Of a stretch of DNA of 64,000 nt, positions 12,109-23,511 are shown piece by piece. The translations under genes were made by a program, and so were the position numbers. Positions within the stretch are counted from its first letter, which is position 1; the number at the start of each line of letters is the position of its first letter. The stretch is from NCBI GenBank assembly GCA_963966185.1, contig CAWZYM010000245.1:286799-350798 (forward strand), written 5' to 3'. This DNA comes from Rhabditoides inermis (lineage: Eukaryota > Nematoda > Chromadorea > Rhabditida > Rhabditidae). Below the pieces are notes generated by a model. That model had not been told where the DNA came from, did not search any database, and saw only the letters and a program-made list of their open reading frames with translations.

Positions 12109-12290
12109 ACGGGGTGGATTGCGCGGAAACGCTGGCAATAGAGAGCCCGCCGAATTTCGCGTCGCGCCGCGCCGGGTTATGATCTGCAAGCCCACAGTGG
12201 CGGCGGCGAGATGAAAGGAAACCGCTTCGCACAGGGGTCGCGGAGCGTTTCGATTTGAGCCGCGCGCCGCTGCCTTCGAATCCACCCCGT
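12109..12290. repeat. GC-rich block bounded by a 12-bp perfect inverted repeat
   Basis: ACGGGGTGGATT (12109-12120) is the exact reverse complement of 12279-12290. Inside, a second pairing (GGAAACGCT near the left, AGCGTTTC near the right) extends the symmetry. The block is far GC-richer than its surroundings. No RNA family was recognised. Confidence 0.65.
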
Positions 12291-12437
12291 GGCAAGGTAT
12301 ACAGTTCACAATATCTCGCGATTACTGTTTCCCGGAAGCGATTAGACCACCTACACTTCATTCTCAGTTGGCTAAACCCGCTGATACTGTGTTCGTGGTT
12401 GTTTTTGTGTTTTATCTAACGGCTCACTTTCCCAACG

Positions 12438-12445
<8 letters not shown>

Positions 12446-12507
<62 letters not shown>
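12446..12507 (+). repeat. (CT)n microsatellite
   Basis: About 60 bases of CT lie about 215 bases upstream of the elongase start. Confidence 0.95.
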
Positions 12508-12508
<1 letters not shown>

Positions 12509-12721
12509 AGTAGCAAATGATATGGCGTGATATCGCCCTGCCTAGCTGCCAATCAGAAAGTCTCACACACGCCAATTTGTCGTTTCTCTATCCAAAATAC
12601 AGTTGTTGGTTGCTTGGCGCTCGCTTGCCCGATTAGCATCGCGTGGGTGACATTGACACAGTCGCGCTCACACCCTACTCGCCGTTTCTTTTCGTATCTC
12701 CTTCACGCATCCCCTTGCAGT

Positions 12722-14215
12722 ATGGACCATCCGGTGGTGAAGCGTCTGCTGGACGTCAAGTTCGACGCGGCCGGGCTTCTGAAGCTCGCCGACCCGACGG
12801 CCAAGAAGTTCGACGAGGCCGGCGCCAAGCAGTGGATCGCCAACCATTTCGACATCACCCTCCAGGTAGGCGTGTTTTGTATCTATTTTTGCGTGTTTGT
12901 AAACAAGTCTATAAGTCAATAGTCAATCTTATAGTCAATACGAATATACACTCTCTCGCAGGCCTCGCTGCTGTACGTGGTGGTGGTGTTCGGGATCAAG
13001 TTCTTGATGCGCAACCGCCAGCCCTTCTCCCTCTTCGTGCCCCTCAACATATGGAACTTCATCCTCGCCGCCTTCTCCATCGCCGGAACCGTCCACATGA
13101 CGAAGGAGTTCCTCAGCACCGTCAGCCACGGAGTCGTCGGTGCGTACTGTACTTTATACCGTGGTTACTGTACTTTGTACCTACGGAACGTTTGTTAACA
13201 TCACTTTCAGACTCGTACTGCCACTTGGGCAAGTTCACTCAGGGAGACAACGGATACTGGGTGAGGGGGGAATGTGGGATGATTGTGTCAACAATATAAA
13301 TATATGATAGACAGAGAATAGATGAGTAGTCAGACAGAGACAGGCAGAAAGACATTGTACATCAGTTTCTATGGACAGTTGAGCGATGATTCCTTTCTGT
13401 AGGTGTTCCTGTTCATTGTGTCGAAGCTGTTCGAGCTGGTCGACACCGTCTTCCTCGTCCTCCGCAAGAGGCCCCTCATGTTCCTCCACTGGTACGTAAC
13501 TTTTTTTCAAATCCAAGTTTCACCTTTATCAGCCCATACAAGTTATACATACAAGTACTACCCAATTTTTGTTCTGTGATGTTTAATCGCAATCCAATCA
13601 CTTTGTTGGGTGTTCGTGGAAGGTAATTCATTCTTGCAGGTACCACCACATCCTCACCCTCATCTATGCCTTCTACTCCTACCCCATCTCTCCCGGATTC
13701 AACCGATGGGGCATCTACCTCAACTTCTTCGTCCACGCCTTTATGTACAGGTGAGTATCTGACTCACTCGCTCCCTCTCTTTTCCCCCTCCTCTCTTCCC
13801 TCTATCTATTCCGACCATCCCTTCTCCAGCTACTACTTCCTCCGCTCGATGAAGATCCACGTGCCTGGCTTCATCGCCCAGATGATCACCACCGGACAGA
13901 TCCTGCAGTTCGTTATCTCCTGCTCCATCCTCGCCCACCTGGGAGTGATGATCTACGGACAGGGAGTGAGTGGGGAGAAGAGAGAAAAAGAGAGAAGGCG
14001 AGACGGGGAGGGATGAGAAAGAGAAACAAGCTCACCAGCTCACCGGCTCCTTGCAGGTCGACTGCGACTTTGACCAGAATGTCTTCTACCTCGCTTCGTT
14101 CATGGATGTGACCTACCTGATTCTCTTCATGAACTTCTTCCTCAAGTCGTACGTCATCGGAGGCGGCAAGGCCAAGTACTCGAAGAAGGGCGGCGACAAG
14201 AAGAAGACCAACTAA
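12722..14215 (+). CDS. Very-long-chain fatty acid elongase (ELO family)
   Basis: Seven phase-matched exons (12722-12865, 12962-13139, 13211-13260, 13403-13491, 13640-13750, 13830-13965, 14057-14215) give 288 residues. ELO enzymes condense malonyl-CoA with acyl-CoA in the ER membrane. Seen are the KLFELVDTVFLVLRKRPLMF motif, the histidine box HWYHH split across an exon junction, YSYYFLRSM and several hydrophobic spans. The C-terminus is lysine-rich and ends in KKTN, an ER-retrieval KKxx signal. The HWYHHILT form resembles nematode ELO-1/ELO-2-type enzymes acting on PUFA or long chains, but the exact substrate cannot be told. A strong acceptor (CCCTTGCAG) ends one base before the ATG, suggesting trans-splicing. 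AATAAA is at 14262-14267. Codon use is strongly GC-biased, as in highly expressed genes. Confidence 0.93.
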
Positions 14216-14424
14216 GCCCCTCCACCCCCACACGAGTCCTAGACATATCACTCCTAGCACTAATAAAGACACAAACTTTTAGGTGTTGTGTGTGCTCTTC
14301 GTACTCCATTTGCAAGTGTCACGTGCCCGCCGGTCGTACTCTGTTCCTTCCATTTGTTTACAGTCTAATTACAATTCGCACCGGAATGGCGGGCTATTTC
14401 TGTCAACAGCACGCGTGGCGCGCC

Positions 14425-14430
14425 TATAAA
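14425..14430 (+). promoter_or_regulatory. TATA box of pyruvate carboxylase gene
   Basis: CCTATAAAAG lies 47-52 bases upstream of the pyc-1 ATG, in the 261-base gap after the elongase gene. This supports an independent promoter rather than operon co-transcription. A CTCAG acceptor-like site lies one base before the ATG. Confidence 0.65.
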
Positions 14431-14476
14431 AGCCATCGCCCCACCGCGTCGTCACTCGAATTCACTCACCCTCAGC

Positions 14477-17400
14477 ATGCTCACCTCTCTCCGCCTGCTC
14501 GGCCGCACCACCGTCACCCGCCGGTGCATCTCCTCCTCCATCGCCCACCACGTGGAGCAGCGCAAGTTCCAGAAGGTACCCGCCCGGCCGGCCGGCCGCC
14601 TCCCTCACCCGCCCGTCTAGGTGATGGTGGCTAACCGCGGCGAGATTGCGATTCGCGTGTTCCGTGCGCTGACCGAGATGGAGATCCGCTCAGTGGCCAT
14701 CTACTCGGAGCAGGACAAGAACTCGATGCACCGCCAGAAGGCCGACGAGGCATACCGAGTGGGCGACGGCCTCGCGCCCGTGGCAGCATACCTCGACGTG
14801 CCCAGCATCATCGACCAGGCAGTCAAGGTATACGGTAGAATACAGTACCCCGCAATACAGTACCCCTCTGCAGCACAACGTGGACGCGATCCACCCGGGC
14901 TACGGCTTTCTGTCGGAGAGACACGACTTTGCGCAGGCGTGCAAGGATGCGGGCATCGTCTTCATCGGACCCACCCCGTCTGTGATGGCCCGAATGGGAG
15001 ACAAGGTGGCTGCCCGCAAGAGCGCCATCGAGGCCGGCGTCAAGGTACCGCACCAGCAATATGGGATACTGTAATGGTTACTGTATGCAGGTACTGCCTG
15101 GCACGGAGGCGCCAATCAGCACTGCGGCGGAGGCGCTGGCGTTCTGCCAGGAGTTCGGATGTCCTGTGATGCTGAAGGCGGCTGCGGGCGGCGGCGGCAG
15201 GGGCATGCGTCGGGTGGAGAGGATGGAGGAGGTGGAGGAGGCATTCGTCCGCGCGTCCTCGGAGGCCAAGTCCGCATTCGGAGACGGACGCATGTTCATC
15301 GAGCGCTACATTCCCAACGCCCGCCACATCGAAGTGCAGATACTCGGAGACAACCACAACAACGTCGTCCACCTCTACGAACGCGACTGTTCCGTGCAGC
15401 GCAGACACCAGAAGGTCGGTGTCGATTGGCCTTATCGATTGATATCGATTGATTCAGGTGGTGGAGATTGCTCCCGCTCCGCAGCTGCCTGATGAGACTC
15501 GCAAGGCTATGCTCGCCGATGCGGTCAAACTATGCAAACACGTCGGATACCAGAACGCTGGTGCGTACAGTTAGGGAAGAACTGTAGTCTACTGTATCAT
15601 TCAGGTACGGTGGAGTTCCTACTGGGAGAGGACGGCAAGTACTACTTCATCGAGGTGAACGCTCGCCTGCAGGTGGAGCACACTGTCACCGAGGAGGTCA
15701 CCGGGTGGGTTTGTACGAATGCAGAGTGCACATGCTGACCACTGGTCGTGTATCCATTTCACGTGTTATTACGCCACTTGTGTGTTGCCGCTTGCAGGGT
15801 GGACATTGTGAAGAAGCAGATCCGCATCGCCGAGGGCCTCTCTCTTCCCACGCTCGGACTCACACAGGACCACATCAATTTGCATGTGAGTGACGGGCAC
15901 TGCCCACAATTCAGACAGCTAGCGTCTCTGGCACCTTTTGTTGCGGCACTGACTCTGTCCTTTCAGGGCTCGTCTATCCAGTGCCGTGTGACGACGGAGG
16001 ACCCGGCGAAGGACTTCCAGCCGGACTCGGGCCGGATCGACGTGTTCCGCACGGGAGAAGGCATGGGCATCCGACTGGACTCGGCCAGTGCCTATCCGGG
16101 AGCCGTCATCTCACCCCACTACGACTCGCTTCTCTGCAAGGTGATCAGCCATGGCAGCTCGCACGAGGCAGCCTGCTCCAAGATGAGCCGCGCACTCAAG
16201 GAGTCGCGCATCCGCGGAGTCAAGGTGGGTAACGGGTCCCTTCACGGTCGGGAAGGCATGGCGCGCTATTGATTTCTGATGCCTGTCATTTCCAGACCAA
16301 TATCCCGTTCATTCTGAACGTGCTGGAGAACAGGGACTTTGTCAAGGGCGCCGTGAACACCTCGTTTCTCACCGACAACCCCCAGCTATTCAACTTCGCC
16401 CCCAGCCAGTGAGTAGCCATTTTGTGAAGCTGTTGTGAACAAATTAATTGTTGCAACTGCAATGTCGTTTAGGAACCGCGGTCAGAAGCTGCTGCAGTAC
16501 CTGGCGGACGTGTCTCTGAACGGCCCGAAGACGCCGCTGGCTACCGGCCTGCCCCCAAGCAGGCAGCAGCCTGATGTGCCCGCTGTCCAGCCCGGATCGC
16601 CCCCCATCGGATTCCGCGAGGTTCTCAAGAAGCAGGGCCCGGCTGGCTTGGCCAAGGCGGTCCGCCAGCACAAGGGACTCCTCCTCACCGACACCACATT
16701 CAGGTGGGACACGCCTGATTGAGGGGGCTATCGATTGGTTGTAGGGATGCGCACCAGTCTCTGCTCGCCACCCGCGTCCGCTCGCACGACATCCTCAAGA
16801 TCGCGCCCTTCGTGTCGCACAACATGCCGGGCCTGTTCTCGAGTGAGAACTGGGGCGGCGCCACGTTCGACGTGTGTCTCAAGTTCCTGTACGAGTGTCC
16901 GTGGGAGAGGCTGGAGGCGATGCGCAAGCTCATGCCCAACATGCTGTCGCAGGTGAGTGCAGTGCGAACCATCCGCATCCATCCTTGCATCCCTAACCAT
17001 CTCTATAATCATCCTGCCTGCAGTGTCTGCTGCGCGGCGCGAACGCGATGGGCTACCAGAACTACCCGGACAACGTGATCGACGAGTTCTGCAAGCTGTC
17101 TGTGCAGGCGGGAATGGACGTGTTCCGGGTGTTCGACTCGCTCAACTACGCGCCGAACCTGGTGGTGGGGATGGAGGCTGTGGGCAAGGCGGGCGGCGTG
17201 GTCGAGGCGTGCATCGCGTACACCGGAGACGTCGCCGACCCCACCCGCACTCGATACAACCTCGAATACTACCTCAAGCTAGCCGACCAGCTAGTCAAGG
17301 CCGGCACGCACATACTCTGCATCAAGGTAAGCTGACTGGTTGATACTCTGTATCACGACTGCTTTCTAGGACATGGCTGGTGTGCTTCGTCCGGAGGCGG

Positions 17401-19422
17401 CGCGCATTCTGGTCGGAGAACTGCGCTCTCGCTACCCCAACCTCCCCATCCACATCCATACTCACGACACGGCTGGCATGGGAGTCATCTCCATGGTCGA
17501 GGCGGCAAAGGTACTGTAGCTGCTGGATATCTGCAGTTGTATAGTAGTATAGTATGCTGTATAGTACTAGGCTGTACTTGTGGTGCTGCAGCTACTCTGT
17601 TATTACACTCACCGTACCGTCTGCAGGCTGGCGCGGACATTGTGGACTGCGCAGTGGACAGTATGTCTGGCATGACGAGCCAGCCTAGCATGGGTGCTAT
17701 TGTCGCCGCCGTCAAGGGAACCCCGCTCGACACTGGTGCGTGACTGGTTCTTGGTGTTGTTGCTGATTGGTGGCTGGTTCTAGGCGTGGATCCGGCGGCG
17801 ATCTCCCGCTACAACACGTACTGGGAGCAGACACGTCCCCTGTATGCGCCGTTCGAGTGCACTTCGACCATGAAGAGCGGCAATGCGGACGTGTTCCAAC
17901 ACGAGATTCCCGGAGGACAGTACACCAACCTACAGTTCCAGGTGAGAGCGGGTGGCTGAGTGTTAGGAGGGTAGAGAGGGATTGGTGTGAAACAAGCCGA
18001 GGGGGACAAACCTCATTCGTTAGCACGAGTAATTTGTCGGGCACTGTCTCACATGTACTGGCACACGATGATGGCACAAGTACTGTCTCTTTGTTCCCAG
18101 GCGTACTCTCTCGGCCTTGGCTCGCAGTTCGACATTGTCAAAGAGCGCTACCGTATTGCCAACCAGGCTCTGGGAGACATCACCAAGGTACCAGTCTGGT
18201 TCTCGGCACCAGTCACCGAGTGGTTCAGGTGACGCCGTCGTCGAAGACGGTTGGCGATCTGGCGCAGATGATGGTGCAGAACGACATTGGCTCTCTGGAG
18301 GAGCTGCTGGAGAAGGCGGAGACCCTCACCTTCCCCAAGTCTGTCGTTGACTACTTCAAAGGAGACCTCGGACAGCCGCCCTACGGATTCCCCAAGGAGC
18401 TACAGCACAAGGTGAGCACTGTCATTCTGTCATGGTCATCATGTCATTGTCACTCTGTCATGATCACTCAGGTTCTGCGCGGTGCCAAGAGCATGACTGA
18501 CCGTCCCGGCAAGTACGCTCAGCCACTCGACTTCTCCAAGGTGAAGGCCGACCTGATGACCAAGCACAACGTGAACGACATCAGGTAGGCATGGTAAGCC
18601 CCGCCCCCTCTAGCCCCGCCCCCGTTGCAGTGACTACGACGTGATGTCTTCGGTCATGTTCCCCCGCGAGTTTGACGAGATGATGGCTGTCCGTCGCGAC
18701 TTTGGGCCCGTCCACCGTCTTCCCACTGACGTCTTCCTTGCCGGACTCAAGGGCACCCAGCCCACGGAGGTGGGCGTGGTCTCGAGGGGCGTGGCCTATT
18801 CTGTGTGTTCATAGGTGGAGATCGAGGAGGGCAAGACGCTGTCGATTCGTCTGTTGTCGATTGGCGAGCTGAATGGGAAGGGAGAGAGGGAGATGTTCTT
18901 CGAGCTGAACGGACAGATGAGGGCCATCTATGTGCGCGACAACGAAGCCAGTAAGGTGCGCATTCATCACTTTTCTGAATAGTCTTAACGATTGACCGTG
19001 TTGTTGCAGAACATTGTGACTCGCGAGCGCGCGGCGGCTGGCAACAAGCTCTCTGTCGGATGCCCCATGCCCGGAGAGATTCTCGACGTCAAGGTACCGT
19101 ACCAGCAGGGATACTGTGTACTGATACTGTATTCACTGTACTGTTACTGTATTACTTCAAGTGATACTGGGCTCACTGTATCACTGTTCTTCGTTCAGGT
19201 GAAGGTTGGCGACAGTGTCAAGGCTCGTGAGCCGCTCTTTGTGCTCTCTGCTATGAAGATGGAGATGGTGGTTGAGGCGCCCGTCTCCGGAAAGGTATAC
19301 GGTAACACTGTAGTACTGTGGATGTGTTGTGGTTACTGTAGTGCTCGCTTCAGGTGAAGCGCATTCTTTGTGCTTCGAAGGAGAAGCTGGAGGCTGGTGA
19401 CCTGGTCATCGAACTGGAGTAG
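14477..19422 (+). CDS. pyc-1: Pyruvate carboxylase, biotin-dependent, mitochondrial
   Basis: Twenty-three phase-matched exons give 1174 residues, the usual length. It makes oxaloacetate from pyruvate, bicarbonate and ATP. Domains in order: an N-terminal Ser/Arg-rich presequence (about 1-30) for mitochondria; biotin carboxylase with [16 protein letters not shown], the glycine-rich [12 protein letters not shown] and [14 protein letters not shown]; the carboxyltransferase barrel with [32 protein letters not shown] and [14 protein letters not shown]; and the biotinyl domain with AMKM, the biotinylated lysine being about residue 1140. Exons run: 14477-14575, 14621-14827, 14874-15044, 15091-15414, 15458-15560, 15605-15704, 15798-15885, 15967-16224, 16296-16408, 16473-16703, 16745-16952, 17024-17326, 17370-17510, 17627-17735, 17784-17941, 18101-18187, 18229-18411, 18472-18584, 18631-18769, 18815-18955, 19010-19093, 19199-19294, 19354-19422. 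Many introns are only 41-60 bases and share TACTGTA motifs. AATAAA is at 19610. Confidence 0.96.
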
Positions 19423-20566
19423 ACTAGGAATGCGATGAATGCGAAAACGAAATCAGAAATACTCGAAGCTTACTTTTGCCACATTTTTATTCCATTGATT
19501 GTTGATGAATAGGACGACTTGAAAAAAAAGACAAATCTACGCTAGAATATTTTTGGTTTCGTTACATGTGTTGTATTTTGTATTTTATGCGTTTGGGTTG
19601 TGATAGGAGAATAAAGATTGATTTGGTACCGTTGTTCATTGTGTGGGCGTGTCGCGTGTTTAGTGTAGTGGGATTTTTAGTACGTTGAAGTTCTGCGTTT
19701 GAAATTTTCTACAGCTGTAGCATCGCGATATAGCAGGCACGCTCTTTCTATTCCACTGTGAACAGATTATCATCGGGAGACTAAGCGAGAATTTACATAG
19801 GAAGTGTGTCGGAACGGGACAAATCTATCTTGCACGCTAACGCACGACTGTAACTCTCTCACGTTTTGTCCTAAAACAACACGTCTAGGCTAAACGTTGA
19901 AAAACAGTATGATTCAAAGCACACCCGTTATCGATGCAACCGTCGATTATCCTTTTTCTTTATAGTTTCACTTTTTTCAGATTTTTTTCTGCGTCAAGTT
20001 TGAATGAAATTTTCGTCTATCTGACAGGCCTATGATGTGTCCAAATTGTTTTTCTGTTCATCAGCCTGATTTCGACAAAAGTGTCAGCTGGATTGGTGAT
20101 CTGGTCGCACACACAATAACACAGTGGGAAACTAAAGCTCTTCGCTGGAACAGGCTGGCGCATTGTCCTGACTTGGTAGATAGAAAGGGTGTGAACATCG
20201 CTAACATGGAAGGACACGTTGGATTGAGATGACCTTTATGGATTGTGTCTTCGTTTTTTGTTACAGAGGTACTTTCGCGTTTAACAATACCAAGGTTCAA
20301 TGAACTCGTTGAAACGAACACTCGAAAACGAATTTGAAACGAATTTTGTGTCTTGAATCAACACGTCCAGTCCACACGGTTCGTATCACATGTTCTTCAG
20401 ACTATTGCGGTTTTTTGTTCAATTCGTTTTGTCTTCATGTTCTCATAATACAAAAAAGTGTGTGATCGCGTGTGTGTTCTACTCGGTTTCTCAAAACCGT
20501 AAATAAATTAGACAGTTTCGCGCAAAAGATTCAAATTCAACGGTTTCCTTTGGTGTGTACTCAGTG
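19423..20566. other. Intergenic region between pyc-1 and a chemoreceptor
   Basis: AT-rich, with the pyc-1 polyadenylation signal at 19610-19615. An open frame at 20032-20232 has no start context, motif or splice partners that I can defend. Confidence 0.5.
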
Positions 20567-21981
20567 ATGAATACTCTAGGGGTAAGTCGTCATGTTTACA
20601 TTTTCTAAATCTTGTTTGTATTCTAGTTGATTTTTTTGTTAACGTTGAATATTCTGGAAATTCCAATGTTGATTATCACTGTGACAGCAACAATCATATT
20701 GCTATTGGATAAGCAGAGCTTGTCATTATCATTCCGAAGGCTCTCTATTTTTGCCAATAGCTTTGTAAACAAAGAAATTGGTACGAAGAAATGTATTTTT
20801 TTAATTTGTAGAACACGTTGTTTTATTTTGTTGAAATCATTCAACAAAAAATTCCTCAGTTCACTTACCAAGACAGTATTATTTTCAAGTTTGTCATGTA
20901 TCATACCGACTTAGCAGTATGTTTGTTCATCCGGTAAATTTGCTAATACTGATTTCTTTTTTAAATTCTAAAATATTCGCACTTTGTATACTATCAGATA
21001 GGATTTCATATCTACACTTATACGGCACTTTTTGCATTCAATCGTTTCACCAAACTGCTAATTCCTTTGAAAAATGAAACAGTCTGTTGTTTGTATTGAA
21101 AATTGTATAGTACAAGTTTTGTAGTTTTGGAAATACTTTATCTGGCCGGCATTCATCTATACTCTCTGTATCCCTCTCCCATACACGACGTTTCTCCTTT
21201 ACGAAACGACAAGAGATGGATGGAATGTGCACTCATTTTACAAGTACTATAACACTAGCGATGAAACTATTCTACGAACCAGCGCGGTAAAAAAAACAAT
21301 TATTTGGGGGAAAACATACTTTGAAGAAGAAAAATTCGTTCGGCACTTTCACATGAGTGAGTTTGCAACAAGAATGTTTCAGCCGGCAGCGCAATCGTAC
21401 GCATTTGCGATAGCGGGCACCCAGTATTTGTATCTGATGCTGATCATCAGTCTGTTTCTGAACGCAGCCACAGTCGCCAAACTGGCATCGAGAAGATGCT
21501 CCGCACACAAGGTGATGCACTGGAACTTTACGTCTTTTTATCGAGTTTTTCAGGCAAATACATCACATGCTGCAGCTAAACTTGAGATGCGATTGACGTA
21601 TCTGACTCTTATTTCATTTGTCAACAGTTTGATCACTGCTATGATATCCGTTCGTTTTGTTTATCAAACATTTTTATGTCAGTATTTCAGCACTTCATGA
21701 CAGTTTCGGCCATGAGAGGATCAGAAGACCCTCTATGGGGTGACATCGGTCTCATTCTAGCAGTAATCAACAATTTTTTTGTAATTTATGCATATCATTA
21801 ACTATTATAGTACGCGCTGCCAATCACTACCGACCTGGTAGGCTTCTCTCAGCCAGTCTCCCTTGTCATTCTGTCGGCCGGATTTCGACGAAAGCTCTTC
21901 GATTGTCTACACAAATACATGTTCAAATCGAAGACGTCCACTGTCTCCTTTTCAGTTCCCTCTGTCATCAACTCGTTCTAG
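20567..21981 (+). CDS. Srv-like seven-transmembrane chemoreceptor
   Basis: Nine phase-0 exons (20567-20581, 20627-20764, 20860-20916, 20998-21081, 21125-21286, 21383-21511, 21554-21649, 21691-21780, 21811-21981) give about 313 residues. Features are a first exon of only five codons, a hydrophobic first span, FKFVMYHTDLA, the third-span end TALFAFNRFTKLLIPL followed by FWKYFIWPAFIYT, several spans, and the seventh-span pattern TTDLVGFSQPVSLVILSAGFRR with a basic tail. The FNRF...P and FWKYFIWP pattern is that of the Srv group (Srx-like alternatives are possible). All introns fall between codons, which supports the model. A chemosensory membrane receptor of unknown ligand. Codon use is more AT-rich than in the housekeeping genes to the left. 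Confidence 0.75.
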
Positions 21982-22721
21982 ATCTTGTATGTAGGTCTAA
22001 CGCTTCCATGTATAATCTATTTGTATTTGTTTTGTGTACTTGTCTACTTGTATGAATCACAGTTAGTGAAATCGTATATAAATTAAGAGTGGCATCTCGA
22101 TAAACAACAACATAAGAAAACGAATTCTAATTCTACAATTTTACAATGTTACATTCACAAAAACAGTATATATTACATGAGTAAACTCAGTCATGTTTGT
22201 TCAATCACACTTCTCATTTTCCCGTCTCCGCGAGCGATTGCCCCACATGCTGACCAGTGGTCAGCATGTGCACTCGGATAAGAAGACGGATGTCTGGGAA
22301 TGTGACCGGATTTCTCTCTCCGCATATGCTGTAATGCTAATAGTGTCTGGAGAAAGTGAAGTCCCGCAAATCGAATACGAGCAGTTCCAAACAGTAGCTG
22401 TACTATTTCATTGTTCGATTTGTGTGTATGTCATAACAACTTATGAATTTTCAATTCTTACATGGTGATTGCCGTTCTTAGCGTTGTTTGCTATATTTAA
22501 TACACTTAACATTTAACGGGATTTAATTTTTGTCCTGAAAATTTGACTGTTTCGGTAGCAGTCCGCTGAAAAATGAAAGATATTTGCGAAAGACTCGCGA
22601 AAATCCACGAGCGCTTTATTAACGCGAGTCTTTTTTCATAGATAATTTGAAAATTGTTTATTTCCACACAACCAGTAGTCAAATAACATTTTGATTCGTT
22701 CCGTTCGCTTCAGATTACGGT
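21982..22721. other. AT-rich intergenic region with a perfect palindrome
   Basis: It contains a 13-bp-arm palindrome (22244-22270) and a weaker stem (AGACTCGCG...CGCGAGTCT, about 22594-22634). No gene was recognised. Confidence 0.5.
22244..22270. repeat. Near-perfect palindrome sharing 24 bases with a pyc-1 intron
   Basis: CACATGCTGACCA, one central base, then its exact reverse complement. Together with its right flank it matches, on the opposite strand, 24 bases at 15724-15747 inside intron 6 of pyc-1. Confidence 0.85.
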
Positions 22722-23110
22722 TGAAGATACAGTGGCGACTTGTTTCCGACTCTGAGTATTATTACAAACCATAATATTCCAACACAATTTCATTTTGAGC
22801 GAAAGAACGACGATTCTGCGTTACTTTAAAACCTGGAACTGCCTGAGAAACAGAAGATTTTTCGAAATCAAAGTTGGTTTTGACACGAATTGTCTACCGC
22901 TTAACACTTGAATACTGCAAAATTTGGGGTCGGAGACATACACGCAAATGAACGACCTTCTTTCACTTGCTTCATGGCTCAGTACATTTGCGCTGCGTAG
23001 TGGCACGGAGCTCGCGGGTTCGATTCCCGTTCGCGCTAAAAGTTTTGCTTTTGAGTAGATGAGGAATTATGGTAGGTTGTGGCAGAAACGAGTCGCCACT
23101 GTGCCTTTAA
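22722..23110 (+). mobile_element. TIR element with tRNA-like Pol III core, copy 1
   Basis: The left end reads GATACAGTGGCGAC and the right end is the inverted GTCGCCACTGTGCCTTTAA. Near the right end, at about 22977-23037, lie an A-box-like TGGCTCAGTACA and a perfect B box GGTTCGATTCC with a flanking T-arm stem (CGGG/CCCG), as in a tRNA-derived SINE. There is no ORF, so it would be non-autonomous. It abuts copy 2, sharing the TTTAA at the junction. Confidence 0.72.
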
Positions 23111-23511
23111 AGATACACTGGCGACTGATTTTTGACTCGAAATGTTTGAAAGAATCATAATAACCTAAATTTTAATCGATTTGTGAGAAAGAAAAAAACA
23201 ACGATTAGCCGTTGTTTTCAAATGTTGCAACTCGCTGTTGCAACATTTTAAACTTGAAACTCAAAACTGGTCTCGCCACTACCTTCAAACCTTCATTCCG
23301 TTGAAATGTTCAATACTGCAGAAATGGCGAGAGAAGACATAACCTTAGATGAAAGAAGCCCGTTTATTCCCTGTGTGGCTTAATGCGTGTGTGCGCCATT
23401 ATGGCGCTGAACTCGCCGGTTCGAGTTCTGTTTTCGGCAAGTGTTTTGCATGAGTGGTAATACGAGTTCCAGAGAGCTAGTTGCAGAATTAAATCGCCGC
23501 TGTGCCTTTAA
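23107..23511 (+). mobile_element. TIR element with tRNA-like Pol III core, copy 2
   Basis: Same organisation as copy 1: start AGATACACTGGCGACTG, end CGCCGCTGTGCCTTTAA. A GGTTCGAGTTC B box at about 23417 is preceded by GTGTGGCTTAATGCG in the A-box position. The two copies are diverged relatives in tandem rather than a recent duplication. Confidence 0.7.

Larger units (their letters stand above)
11225..12721. other. Intergenic region with GC-rich inverted repeat and CT repeat
   Basis: No gene is seen. Contents are the polyadenylation signal of the gene on the left, a GC-rich block bounded by a 12-bp inverted repeat (12109-12290), a CT microsatellite and the outron of the elongase gene ending in CCCTTGCAG just before its ATG. 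Confidence 0.55.

Noticed and set aside
20032..20232. 66-codon frame with CPNC and W residues
   Set aside because: No partner exons or known domain could be found; too weak to call.
22965..23037. tRNA gene (B box GGTTCGATTCC)
   Set aside because: No acceptor or anticodon stem closes; the motif is part of a repeated TIR element present in four copies.
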